Source: Phlebotomus papatasi
Lineage: Eukaryota; Arthropoda; Insecta; Diptera; Psychodidae
NCBI RefSeq assembly: GCF_024763615.1
Contig: NC_077224.1
Location: 57,608,712-57,672,711, forward strand
Reading direction: 5' to 3'
Length of the DNA stretch: 64,000 nt
Shown: positions 22,901 to 34,500 of the stretch, piece after piece
Layout of the letters: each line of letters starts with the position of its first letter
How positions within the stretch are numbered: the stretch's first letter is position 1
Position numbers and translations under genes: made by a program
Notes under the pieces: model-generated
Databases searched by the model: none
What the model was told of the DNA's origin: nothing
Seen by the model: only the letters and a program-made list of their open reading frames with translations

Positions 22901-25900
22901 GAACGATAGGGACAAAAATAGCCTGAAAATTTAATTCAATTTTCTAACAATACCAAACCAATGAATGATAATTTTCGTTCTAATATTAATATTAATTGTG
23001 TCGAGAATTTTAGTCTCGTGATGGAAGGATTAGTCAGTTCCTCGGGGACTGTCCAGGAGTACCGATTTAGCTCTGAAAAGCTCTAAATACACGTGGAGGT
23101 TATACATCGGGTAAAAATTGCAACTTGATCCTCCGCTCCCCAACTTTCCTTCCTTCCACTATTTTGGAAACTCCCTTTTTTATTTTCTGAATTGTTCGAA
23201 CCTTATGGCATCGATCGGGCATGAATTTCAGTATACACTAGATCCCGGCATTATGCACATTTTCGGGACCGAAAAAAACGCGCGAAATGGCATTAAGCAT
23301 CGAGAAAATTTGCATACCCGCAGGGGCTGTCTTTTGAATAAATCGGCCGTAAAACGAATTTCGCGCAGTGTAAAAGTAGTTCAAACAAAAAGATTCAACT
23401 GTTTAATAGAAATGCATTAACAAACAGTACTTTTTGGCCAGAGTTCTTCAATAAATGGTTAGAATATTTAAAAAATTTACCTTAATAAAAGGAATTAAAG
23501 TTTTATTCTGAAAAGGTAGCAAAATGTTTTTAAAATTCCCGCGTCGCAACATAGTATACACTCAGGCGTATTTCAAAAATGATTTCATAAATTGACTCCC
23601 AATGGTAGGCAAACTTGCATAATTGTATGTGCATAATTCCGTCAGGTGCATAATCCCGAAGGACTTAATGCCGGGACTGTGAGTGTAGGTGGACCCGGTG
23701 GGCCTTAGAACTTTCGATTTAAAAAAAAACACTTAAGGACCCCTCACTGACCCCCTTGACTTTGCTAGAAGCTTCATTTTTTTCTAAAATGGCTTTAGCT
23801 CCCGTTCTAATTATCAGAATTTGAAAAAGGAGGGCGTTTGGAAAGTTCTTGTGAAATGTCACATTTTCTTCCACATCGGAAGTTTGTAGAATTACGACAA
23901 GAGGTGCTATTACTAAAAAGAAAATTTTTAAAAATAGCTCAAGAACTACTGTGGTCAATTTTTTGATTTTGATCAAATTTTAGAAATGTGTAGTCTAGGC
24001 TATGAAGATTCCAAAAAGTGGCGTGGATTCACTCTGATTACTACCTATGGTTCAAAGTGCCATATGTCCGGTTTTATTTAATAGAATTTGACGTATAAGA
24101 GCGCAAATGCAAGCTCTCTCGCACGGCGGTACAACTTTCTAGAACATTTGAATTTCGTAGGACCAACGCTAGGAGCACCATAGCCGAAAAGCCAATTTTT
24201 ATAACACATATAATTTCGATTACCTTGACTTTGGCTTAACCGATTATGATGATCTTTTAGGCATAATTTAGAGGAATATATGTATATATTTCGTCTAAAC
24301 ATAATTTTTTGCTTAGATGATGCCATCTTTATAATTTTGTCGTTTTAGTGTAAAAAAAATTCTTTTCTACAATAACGCAGAGAAAGTACGCAGGTACTGA
24401 TATGACCCATTTTACTCGACTACGTTATTGAAGATAAGGTTTAAAAGAAAATTCTTACAAAATTCAATCATTTTTTGATATTGTTGTAGATCGTCATATG
24501 GGCAAAATGCCCGCTATAGTAAAAAAAAAAACGTTTCCAAAACAAATAAATTGAATTATCTCGGCTACCAAGCAACCGATAAGATCAAGTTTTGGGGCAA
24601 AATTATAGAGGAGTTTTTGATTTATAATTCCACTATCATCTTTCTATTAGTTCATTTAAATCCTAGATATTTTGATGTAAAGTAAAAGTTTGCAATATTT
24701 CAGAAATTTTATTCCAAATTGCTGTAGGGTAAAGTGATATAAGTTGGATATAGTGTTACAAGTTGGACAATTCGCTGGTACAAGTTGGACATGGCTTTTT
24801 TCTTGATAAATACAGTACAAAATTTGTTTTTAAGCACAAGGAACCAAATTATACAACTAAAGTATTAAAAATATACAAATAAAAATGAAGTACTAAATTT
24901 ATCAAGAAAAAAAGCCGTCCAACTTGTACCACTTTACCCAATAATCTCTCCTATCGTTAGATCCAAATCGAATTTGCATGCAATCCGAGTTTGCTCACGT
25001 TAACAATCTCACCTACAATAAACTGATCTAATTTTATCTGTCCATTTTTTTCTTTCCAAAAAATATAGATAAGCATTTAATTCAATTGAATACGATTTGT
25101 TTCCGGATTCAATTCTCATATCGCGGTGTTCTTTTCCAGGAGTTCTCTGGAATGCATTTAGCTCAATTCCTGGAGTTGGAGATGCTCTGAAAGATCTCGA
25201 GGCATCTGGAAAAGAAATTGTTTACGTCTCCAACAACAGCTTCCGCCCAGACAGTTCATACGAAGCAAAAATCACAAAATTGGGCTTTAAATTCAAACAG
25301 GAAAATTTAGTGCATCCTGTTCATGCCATTGTTTACTACTTCAAGAAAATCAACTTTCAGGGACTCTGCTACGTGATAGGTGCTACAGAAATTACCAGGT
25401 TTCTCCGAGATGCAGGGGTTAAAGTCCTGGATGGTCCTAATGAATTAGTTGAAGAGGATTTAGTTAAACTTTACAAGAGAGTTGCAGATAATGAACCTGT
25501 GAAGTTTGTATTTTTGGAAGTTGACTTCAACTTTGGATACTCAAAGTATCTCCGAGCTGAGCTGTATCTTAGGGATCCAGAATGTCAATTGATCATCGGA
25601 GCTACTGATCGTCGTTTGCCCATCACTCCAGAATTTGACTTACCCGGTCCGGGGTATTTCGTGGATGCTTTGGTGGCATCCTTGCCTCCGGGAAAGAAGC
25701 CGATTATCTTGGGGAAACCAGGCGAGACTTTAGGAGATATTTTAAAGGAACAGTTTGAAATTAAAGATCCCAAAAGGGTACTTTTTGTTGGGGACATGAT
25801 TAGTACTGACATCCAGTTTGCCCATAATGTCGGGTTTCAGTCTCTCTTGGTACTTTCCGGTGGTACTTCGAGGGATAAAATGCTGGCCAGCGAGAATGAC

Positions 25901-25984
25901 AGTGCTATTCCTGATTTTTATGCCAATTCCTTAGCGGATTTCTCAACGCTTATTAACAGTATTCCACCACAAACAAGACTATAG
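19851..25984 (+). CDS. HAD-family phosphatase (PGP/PDXP-like), copy 2
   Basis: Exons 19851-19959 and 25140-25984 give 317 residues. The intron (gtaatt..ttccag) sits at exactly the same phase-1 position in DCDG as in copy 1 but is 5.2 kb long. HAD motifs are intact: DCDG with VLW, S in YVSNNS, K in LGKPGE, FVGDMISTD. The protein aligns along its whole length with copy 1, with changes throughout except for a nearly identical stretch near the C-terminus (FQSLLVLSGGTSRDKMLAS). It has a one-step duplication relation with the neighbour, same strand and shared intron. The substrate is unknown. Start choice: ATG 19851 is the first in frame and gives an N-terminus (RNILDL..E.) like copy 1. Confidence 0.9.
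20625..20677 (-). mobile_element. tRNA-derived SINE fragment
   Basis: On the minus strand the text reads gagttcgagcattccg, a recognisable Pol III B-box, followed by gggacgctttgcc. A matching fragment is at 47066-47125. The part that would carry the A-box is cut off by the GGGTGGA element starting at 20682. Confidence 0.55.
20682..21603. mobile_element. GGGTGGAAT-ended element (922 bp)
   Basis: Inverted ends gggtggaatcacc and ggttattccaccc with TA at 20680-20681 and 21604-21605. Words like ggcgaaaagtgg recur inside (21064, 21330, 21368). No transposase is recognisable. Confidence 0.8.
22206..23010. mobile_element. TTAA family II MITE, degraded and interrupted
   Basis: Left part ccctttaaggacgagaca through aaaatcaacaataaaaatga, then about 545 bp of foreign AT-rich DNA (about 22282-22828). 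The element then resumes with gataaagttttacatctaac and cgatagggacaaaaatagcc. The right end is lost. Confidence 0.7.
23237..23690. mobile_element. GGCATTATGCAC-type inverted-repeat element
   Basis: Left gatcccggcattatgcac faces right taatgccgggactgtgag. The word attatgcac recurs in both subterminal regions (direct and inverted at about 23252, 23629, 23650). Related to the ends at 741-1675 and 26575. Confidence 0.7.
24150..25060. repeat. Dispersed repeat with ggaccaacgctagg text
   Basis: Long, diverged similarity to 32740-34510: shared landmarks include aggaccaacgctaggagc, cgattttgtcgttttag, gataagatcaag and aaatcgaatttgcatgcat, in the same order. Different GGG-ended MITEs are inserted in the two copies. 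Confidence 0.7.
24727..24939. mobile_element. GGGTAAAGTG-ended MITE (213 bp)
   Basis: Left gggtaaagtgatataagttgg, right ccaacttgtaccactttaccc. The word tacaagttggac occurs twice, plus a variant, on the left and once inverted on the right. The left flank is TA; the right flank is AA. Non-coding. Confidence 0.82.
25140..25984 (+). CDS. Phosphatase copy 2, exon 2
   Basis: Begins after cttttccag (ag 25138-25139), completing the Gly codon, and runs to TAG at 25982-25984. Contains HAD motifs II to IV and the whole cap domain. Confidence 0.93.
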
Positions 25985-28923
25985 GTGAATTTTTTAATAC
26001 AAATTATATTAAAGAGAAAAAAATTGTAAAATAAAAGTTTGAGTAAAGTTTAATAATATTTTAACTGTATTTTTATAAATTGTTTAATATTTATTTGCAA
26101 AACGAAAATTGTTTCTTTAAAATCTATGATTGGAATATTATGCACAGTACTTTTCTATTTTTTTACCATTAGGAGATAAGTGTAATTAAAAAGTAATTCT
26201 ATTTAAATGCAAAAAATCTAAGTCTATTACTTTAAACTTTCTCATGCAAAATTGAAAAGGCTTACGTTCCGAATAGAAACGTACCTTTTCTTGAATGAAA
26301 TAAAATAAGTAAAAAATCGACAGGCATAGGTGGGTATGTCCTAATCCTGTGACTCTGATAGGGACAAGCGGTTGAAAATAAATGAATGAATAATTTAAAA
26401 AGTTATTTTTTCAAAATATAAAAATATCATAAACTTTTCTTGACAAGAATTTAGGAATTGCTCTGTGCGAAAAAGTAAAAGCATTTACAGTTGACATTGA
26501 AATGGAATCCGTACCCAAGATGCATCCAGGTTTAAGTCTGATTGCAGAACAAAAGTCTTTATTGAGGATTATAGGGGTCCCTGGATTATGCACATTTTTG
26601 GGGACTGAAGAAAACCGCGCGAAATATCTTTAAAAATTCAAGAAATGCATCACACAGAAAAATGGAAAATTTTTAAACAGAAACACCCAGGAATTTAACT
26701 TCAAATCCCATCCAATGAATGCCAATGCCCCATAATTCCAGCTAATTATTCCAGCTAATGCTGAACTAAAGTTCCCGATCTCTTAACTTGAAAGAGCTAG
26801 GGATTCTAGCCCATTTCTTTCGCTGAGAGCTTCTAAACTTAAACGCCTCGGGGATTCACGTCCAATTTAAGTTCCCAGGATCTTATATATTCTTAAATTT
26901 AGAGTCAAAATTTTTCTGTGTGTATGAGCAGGATATTTACCTGATGAGATCGGTAGTGAAGTCTGTCGGCAGCCTCAATCAGGCATAGTGAGAGAATAAA
27001 TTGAATTGAATTTATTTTGAATAAATTACGGAAACGTCGCGCCGTAGGTGGATGTAAGAAACATTTGACTTGGGGCACTTTTAAAATTGGGCTTTTTTCT
27101 CGTATTTTACCAATTGTGAGGCTAATTTATATCATAAGGCTCAATTCCATTAAAAAACGCGATTGTTACAATCGTTAAAACTGCTCTCTCTTGGAGTTCG
27201 AGCAGTTAAAAAATAGGAATAAAAGCTGTAAGGACGATAGTGTCAAAAATAAGTGGTGAAACAAAAGATCCGTTTTTTCTGGATTTTTAGAGGAAAACAT
27301 TAATTTGGAAGGGAATAGGAATTTTTTTTCGGAACACCGGTGTTTTAATTCTGATCGTCCTTAAAGGTTAAAGCGGTTAAAGCTGCCTCTGTCATTCATT
27401 CAAAACAAAACAAGCGATGCGGCGCACAAAATTTATTATAAATAAAATTTATGAAATAAAAGCTTTTAGGGACAGGGACCACAGTTTAATTGACTAATTT
27501 AGTGAAATAAAGGCACTCATTATCACTAGAGTAATTAAAATTGACATGATACATTTTAGTAAATTGGCGTAACTCCCAAGATCTCCATACATTGGAAGTT
27601 ACGGCTTTATAAACGACGTAAGTTACGATAAAATCTTATTGTGCTTCATCGAACATATATCTCAATATCTCAGCTTTTAAATCATTTTATAAACATTTTC
27701 TCGAGTTAACTTACAGTTTATTAGTGCCACTTTTATTATTTTGACTCAAAAGTATCGCATCCGGGGCTCATTTAAAAAAAAAATAATGCTGAACTGAAAA
27801 TATCTTTCTCCTGAAAAGTTGTCAAAAGGAAGTTACGACAAATGCTGAGATAACTGACGAATTGTAGTCTGTTGCTGAACAACATATGAGTAATGAATAC
27901 GTGTCCAACCGGGTAATTTGTAAAACGTTCATTTCTCCTTTTTGTAAAAACTTTACTGTGTGCTCTCGCTCTCATTTGAAGTCAGTCAATCGAAGTGTTT
28001 CTCAATTTTAATCTTTATTTTTCTAATTAATCTTTGTTGAAAATAGTTCTGAAGTGTGAATAAAGAGTTGTTAAGGATAAGCTGGTGGATAGTTTTGATC
28101 AATCTCTGCGCTTGTTCCTGTGGATTGGCAGCACGGAGTTTTTAAAATTTGCCCTTCGAGCCACATGCTCTAACCCTAAACATATTTATCACAGGTTTTT
28201 CTAGCAGTACCTGGATACAGTACCTGAATTTACATACCATCTCATATTTATCACAGGTAATTCATCCCCATAGTCTATTTTGTCAAGCTCTTCTTTATAT
28301 GTGTCAAGCAGGAACAGATGATTGAGGCGAGATGGGCTTTTGATACCTTGTTGAAAACCAAAACCAGAATTCATTTACTGTATCATTTATTTCTTTTCTC
28401 TTTCTCAACATATCTCACAAAAATATCAAACCAAAATAAATCAAAATGTACATTTTTTTTCTTTAATTATAACGTTAAGAAAAAGGATGGAGACTCAATC
28501 ATTCTTGAAAAAGCGTCATCGACTGGCTGCATACCGATCACTATCGTCATACTTTCATCTCAAATTCATCTTCTTTTTAGGAAGTTCATCATCATCAAAA
28601 AAAAATCTTAAAGGGACCTCCATTGCGGAATCTTGTGCAAAATATGCTGAAAAAAATCCCGCAATTGGATCCCAAAAATAAAATCAAATACGAAAAAAAT
28701 ACAGTCAGAATATCTTTATGTACACAGAACCGAAAATTACTTCCCTGCCTGCGAATTCTTTCACGGATGTTTTTTTTTTTTAGTTTTTTTTGTTTTAGCC
28801 AAAAGAAACAACTTGAGAGGATTTCTCATAAATATATATAGCTACATTTGAAGGATTTCGAGAAGCGATTGTGAGTGGGACAACAATGGGGAATAGGGGA
28901 TTTTTTTTATTTAGGATTTTTAA
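25985..28923. other. Intergenic region between phosphatase copy 2 and Ubr1
   Basis: Candidate AATAAA at 26030-26035 for the phosphatase. It contains a probable LINE tail (26310-26395), one end of the ATTATGCAC element (26575), an end of a TTAA element (about 27330-27375) and AT-rich DNA. The frames at 28318-28841 have no supporting features. Confidence 0.6.
26310..26395 (+). mobile_element. Probable 3' tail of a non-LTR retrotransposon
   Basis: The text gggtatgtcctaatcctgtg, then tgatagggacaagcggttg and an aaataaatgaatgaataat tail, is typical in style of truncated LINE 3' ends with short tandem tails. No coding portion remains. Confidence 0.4.
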
Positions 28924-31593
28924 CTAGAGCAGCTCCCATTGTGTAGGTGGCATTGCATTTGTGACTTCCATTGTCCTAGCAATTTCCTCATAGAATCCAT
29001 GACTCAGCCACATGAGGCGTAATTTTTCATACCTCTCCCTGCACAGATGCAGTGGATTTCCTCGTCTGAGACCAGCATCGTATTCGCCATATTCATCGAG
29101 ATATGGCGGTGATACGAAGCATCCCTTGCTCACACTGAGTAACATTACTTCACATTCCCGGATTCTGAGCAGTGGAACAATTCCAGCTCCACAGGAATAG
29201 GCATGGTACGTGCATGCTCCCACAGTCATCCTGTTGATCTCATTCTGACAACAGTATGTCTGTGAACAGAGCACTTCTCCACACACCAGACACATGGTGG
29301 GATTTCGGGTGTCATCCCTGGAGTTATTGGGGCACGTGAAGAGGGACACACTATTGATCAAGTCACTGTAATCTTCTGGCAATGCCACAAGATCCCTCAC
29401 GGGCAGATAAGTCAGACTAGCTACTTTGTCAGTTTCACCCTTCCTCATGGCCTCAATGGTGGGATGCAGTGAGGCCAGAGTCATGAGTTCCAGGGATTTC
29501 TTGCACACAAAATAACTTTCGACATTTGAATCAAGTCCCAAATATTCACACATCAAATTAAACGTATCACCAGTCACATCTGAAAATTCCTCTGGCATCT
29601 CTATGCCTGTGATAAAGTGAAAGAGGATTGTGGATGATCTTAGGAAAGTCACCATCTTATCCTTAATCTCCCCAATCAACTGACTCGATGTGATAGTCTT
29701 ACGGGCTTTGGGACTGAGATAGATATTGTGCAGCCGGAAGAAGGCTAAGAGTGTGGCTAAACCTGAGTCATCATCTTTTTTTTCCTCTTTTGGTGCTTCC
29801 ATGGGAACATCTTCAGTGACTTCTGGCATTTCACTTGTCTCTGGTCCTTTGGCAACCCCTTCCGGAACCTCCCTAACCCTATTTATGGACTTTTCACCCT
29901 GTGAACTCGACATAACCTTACTTTTTTTCTCTTTCTCCGCTAGCTCATCTTCCTGCTGCCTTTTATACCTCTCCTCAGCCTTCTGGGCAACCTCTCTGTA
30001 CAATTCATCCTCCCCCTCCTCAGGATCTTCATCCATTTCCACTGGGGGATTGAATGTAATGAGAATTTTGGCAATATTTAGCAAGAAAGCCACCCTCAAA
30101 ATATAATATTCCATCAATTGTCCAGTCGGAATGACACAATCACTCTTCTGAAGATCTTCCTGATTCTTCTTCTGCACATACATCACACATGGTGTGGCAA
30201 AGATACTCACCACGAGTGATTCAAAGACATTTGTCTCCAGAATACAACTGGATTGTGCTAGAACATGGAATTTTGTAAATTGGGGCAGAAGATCACGTTT
30301 CTCCTTTTCCGTCATGGCAAAACCCATTACACCACACATTCTTATCAATCCCCGAAGGCAACTCAGCTGCCTTATGGACAAATGACCCTTTAAGGGTTTC
30401 CTCTGTGCTCTAAGGAGCATCTCAACAGCTTGAATGGTATACACACATGCCTGCCACATCTCAATATGCTTATTAACCTTCCGGCCCCCAATCAATTCCT
30501 TCATCACGGACACAAAATCACTCACATGCCCCACCAAATTCCGATCAATTTGCTGCTGTAGCGGCACGCATGCATCTCCAAAGAGATCTTTTGTTTTTGA
30601 ACCAAAATCCTCAAGAATCGCATAAATTCCTGGCATTTCCTCTTCCTCACTCCCAATCCCATCAATGTATTTCCTCATGATCTCACTCCAAGTCCCAAAG
30701 TCCAAAATATCATTTCCCCCCGTTCCCTGATGATGATGCTGATGATGATGCCCCGAATAGTACAAGGGCAGAGAACTGGCCAAAGGAATAACAGTATTGC
30801 TTAGACATCGACACAATGGACAGAGAAATTCTTTTTTGTCCGTATCAAAACTAGCCGGAGATCTATTCCTATATGGCCTCCTTGTCTCCTTCTCCACTTC
30901 ATTGGTAAAGTACATTAGCCAACAATCGGCATGCATAACATGCCCACAACTGCTGACATGTGGATAAATCTTCCCTGGTCCATAGATCAAAGTCGACTTC
31001 TGCATATATGCAGAGTATACCATACAAGGACCCCCTTTACTCACATTCACATCTTCCGAACACAAAATGCACGAAACAATCTCATCCACCTCCAAATGTC
31101 CCCTTTTTCCCGGTCCTAGGCATGCAATCGACTGACTGACCTCCAAAACCTCCCACTCCATCGCATCAGCCATTTCCTCACGCTCAACATCCACCTTTGT
31201 ACTCTCAAACAGAGCAGCATTCTCTGTCATAAAACTCTTCTGGGCATTAGCCATCTGAGCCATCACCTTAGCCCGATGCTCAGCCGCAAGCCTTGCTCTC
31301 TCCTGCTTCTCAGCCGCTTCCTGCTCATCACTCGTCATTGCCGTATCTTCCTCCATTTCTACCCCTTCCCGACTACTCCCCGCCCCACCATCTTCATCTC
31401 CCCTCGCCTGAATCTCCTTAAACTTCTTCACAGTCCACTGAATATGCTCAGCTAGAGCTTCAACTCTCGGACAACTTGCCAATTCCGTCAGCAAATGCAA
31501 AATATTCCACTTCAATGCCTTCTCATGGAATATCAAGAAGGGATAGTTTCCACTCTCCTCATCCTGTAGCCCATAGCCAATCAGGAAGAGTAC
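28924..31593 (-). CDS. Ubr1: Ubr1 exon 5, RING and C-terminal cap
   Basis: 2670 bp, residues 921 to 1809, stop TAG at 28926-28924. Contains an acidic and then a basic (AAEHRAKVMAQM) linker, the RING-H2 finger with a His-rich insert (HHHQHHHQ), a Glu/Lys-rich low-complexity stretch, and the Cys/His cap ending RTMEVTNAMPPTQWELL. An AATAAA on this strand lies only about 15 bp past the stop. Confidence 0.96.
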   Translation of the reverse strand, partial: VLFLIGYGLQDEESGNYPFLIFHEKALKWNILHLLTELASCPRVEALAEHIQWTVKKFKEIQARGDEDGGAGSSREGVEMEEDTAMTSDEQEAAEKQERARLAAEHRAKVMAQMANAQKSFMTENAALFESTKVDVEREEMADAMEWEVLEVSQSIACLGPGKRGHLEVDEIVSCILCSEDVNVSKGGPCMVYSAYMQKSTLIYGPGKIYPHVSSCGHVMHADCWLMYFTNEVEKETRRPYRNRSPASFDTDKKEFLCPLCRCLSNTVIPLASSLPLYYSGHHHQHHHQGTGGNDILDFGTWSEIMRKYIDGIGSEEEEMPGIYAILEDFGSKTKDLFGDACVPLQQQIDRNLVGHVSDFVSVMKELIGGRKVNKHIEMWQACVYTIQAVEMLLRAQRKPLKGHLSIRQLSCLRGLIRMCGVMGFAMTEKEKRDLLPQFTKFHVLAQSSCILETNVFESLVVSIFATPCVMYVQKKNQEDLQKSDCVIPTGQLMEYYILRVAFLLNIAKILITFNPPVEMDEDPEEGEDELYREVAQKAEERYKRQQEDELAEKEKKSKVMSSSQGEKSINRVREVPEGVAKGPETSEMPEVTEDVPMEAPKEEKKDDDSGLATLLAFFRLHNIYLSPKARKTITSSQLIGEIKDKMVTFLRSSTILFHFITGIEMPEEFSDVTGDTFNLMCEYLGLDSNVESYFVCKKSLELMTLASLHPTIEAMRKGETDKVASLTYLPVRDLVALPEDYSDLINSVSLFTCPNNSRDDTRNPTMCLVCGEVLCSQTYCCQNEINRMTVGACTYHAYSCGAGIVPLLRIRECEVMLLSVSKGCFVSPPYLDEYGEYDAGLRRGNPLHLCRERYEKLRLMWLSHGFYEEIARTMEVTNAMPPTQWELL

Positions 31594-34500
31594 CTACACA
31601 GCAACCCAAAATAATCATCCTTACTGAAAGACAACAAATATCCCAAAACAACAACAACCCCCCCAAAAAATACCTTCTGTAAATGACCCTCGGAGAAAGT
31701 TCTCTCCTTCAAATCCAATGACTTCTCCAGAACTGTCTGCATTATCAGTAGCATCACATCACACTGAAGCAGATTAGCAATCATACTGCAAGAGAAAGTA
31801 ATTTGGAAATAATTACAATCTCTTTTCCTGTTATAATTGAATTGCCGATAAAATGATTTGATGAAATGAAATGAAAAAATGGTTTCGCGTCATTCACCGT
31901 TTACCAGGGGATCTCAGTGGCGCAATAGGCAAGACCGTTGGCTCTTGGGTAGTGAGATCTCTGAATCGACTCTCACAGCTGTGAGAGTCGCTTCAAAAAA
32001 AAAAAAAAAAAAAAAAAAAAGGGGCACGGAAGAAGCATTCACTACGGAGAAGGCGATCTACGATCAGCAGATTCTTCCAACAACATTGTAATGATTACAT
32101 TGTAATACCAAATAAAGTGTCTCGATACGATTAATATATAATAACCGTTTACCAGAGTTCACAAACGGATTTGAACCAATTCACAAATCACCCAAAATAT
32201 TGCCCAATATAGCTTAGGAAGTAATGCAACTAAGTTTCGCATGGGTTATAAATCGATTTACTATCGGTTCATAACCGATTGGAATCGATTCGGGCTTGTT
32301 AGAAACTCCAAAACCTTTCCAACGAGTCCAACCATGATACTATTCGGTTGAGAAATACGTTCTGTAAAGCATTTTTCACTTTTGACCTTGAAAAATGATC
32401 AGTGATAAGCCCAGATAAGCTTATGGTAGCTCAGATTCTTTACAGGCCATCTCGGTATGTGTGCAACTCGGGGTGCGTGAAAATTAGAATGTGAATTGAA
32501 TTTTTGGGGTAAAAAATCGCATCGAGTAAACTGTTTTTGTCGGTTGAAATGGATAAAATTGGCTCGACGCGATTCTTTATCCCCAAGATTCAACTCACAA
32601 TCGAATTTTCACGCATTCCGAGTTGCACGCATTTCAAGGTCGCCTGTAAAGAATCTCAGCTACCATAAGCTTATCTGGGCCCATCACTGGTTTTATGAGT
32701 ATGATGCCGCAAATTATAATGGTCTCGCAATGCATTACATTTTTCTAGAACATTTGAACTTCATAGGACCAACGCTAGGAGCGCCACAGTCGAAAGACTA
32801 ATTTTCATATTACATAATCTCAATTGTCTCGACATGTGCTTAACCGATCTTGATAACTACTTCAGCATAATTGTTGAGAACCTTTATATCTATATTTTGT
32901 CCAAACATCATTTTTTGCGTAGACAATTCCATCTGTCCGATTTTGTCGTTTTAGTGTGAAAAAAAAAAGATTTTTCCTATAATAACGCTTTGAAACCACT
33001 CAGATGCCAATTTGACTGCTTCTAGGGTAATGTGGTACATTTTGGAAAACAGTGCATTTTGGAACCTAATCTGGCGTGTTTTGGAATGCATCATAAATAT
33101 ATCGCTTAAAATCATATAAATACTTGTTTTCCCTTCATTTTAAAGTTTTATTTGAATTATTTAGCTTTCTACGTACCAGATATACATAAAACAACTGAAA
33201 TTAGATTTTAATTCAGAGTGTGAAATACGCGCGGAAATTGACAGTGTACCATTCTACTTTTCACAAAATCTTCACTGTGGTCAATTTTGCCGATGTCAGC
33301 AGAAAAAGTGCTAAGTTTTTTCACTATTTAATCTATTTTATCAGTGAAATTGAAACGTAATTTTGATAAAAAAGTAAAGTTTGGACCTTATATTCGAAGG
33401 TCAGTGATCAGGTTCAATGAAATTTGTTTGATTTTTTAGTTAAAAAAAGCAAATTTACAAAAGTAAACAATCCAGTGCATTTTGGAATGTGAAAAATCTT
33501 TACAATATTTCCTGTTTTTCTTGAAATTCCGATACCAAGGGAGCCTTCAAAAGGCAAGCCATATACTCAGGATGATGTGAAGAAGGCTCTGAAATCATTC
33601 AGGTGTGAGAAATGTGTAAGAGAATCAGTGATGGAATTCAATGTGTCAAAAAGTAAGATTTTCACCGGTAAGTGTCCAGTGAAATGCCAGAATGGACTCC
33701 CCAAAACTTACTCCCGAGGGGGAAAAGGACCTGGTGCAATGCTTCTTAGATTGTTACAATCGTTGGCAACCAATAACCCAAGATCAAGTGTTGGATACCC
33801 TGTGTACGAATTCGTCTTGTTCCAAAATACCCGTTTTTCTTTGTTCCAAAGTACCCACATCATTCCAAAATATACCATTTTTACTTCTTTATATTTTTTG
33901 CTATTTTATATAAGAAAAAATTACGTCTTTTCTAATAATTTGCGATAAGATTCTTATTCTTAATAAAACAAAGAATATAAATATTAATTTCAACAAAGAA
34001 AAAAAAATAATTTGGGAAGTAACTCACGTGTTTGAAAGTTGAAAATGCTAAAAGTCGGTCCAAAATGTACTACATTACCCTACTCGACCAAGACACTTAA
34101 AATAGGGTTTTAAATGGAAAGTCTCACAAAATATAACAATTCTTTGATATAGTTGAAGTTCATTAAATGAACACTTGGGGCGCTCTGGTCGAAAAAACGA
34201 GTTCAGAAACAAAAAACCTCGCTTATCTTGGCTTCTGATTAATCGATGAGATCAAGTTCTACGGCAAAATTATGGAAGAGATTCTGGTCTACATTTCACC
34301 CATATATCACTTTTCTATCACTCCATCCAAATCTTTGATATTTTGATCTAAATACAAAATTTGTATAATATCACAAATTTGATTCAAGATAACTGAATGG
34401 CGTCCCCCAACTTCAGCTCTAAATCGAATTTGCATGCATTCCGTGTTAGCTCACATTAAGAATCTCACATAAATAAGCTGATCTAGGCTTATCACTAGCA

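Larger units (their letters stand above)
19960..25139. other. Large intron of phosphatase copy 2
   Basis: 5.2 kb with a SINE fragment, a GGGTGGA-ended element, a broken TTAA MITE, a GGCATTATGCAC-type element and a dispersed repeat carrying a GGGTAAAG MITE. No additional exon is needed or seen. Confidence 0.75.

Noticed and set aside
28115..28200. Another SINE (tRNA-like gctcgaagggc text)
   Set aside because: Only a weak B-box match; no A-box or flanking duplication could be found. A 16 bp direct repeat (catatttatcacaggt) follows but does not bracket it.
28318..28841. Three overlapping small frames upstream of the Ubr1 3' end
   Set aside because: Low-complexity Phe/Lys/Ser translations of AT-rich DNA with no conserved feature.
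29726..30106. Plus-strand frame of 126 codons and other frames within 29000-31700
   Set aside because: Antisense shadows of the last Ubr1 exon.
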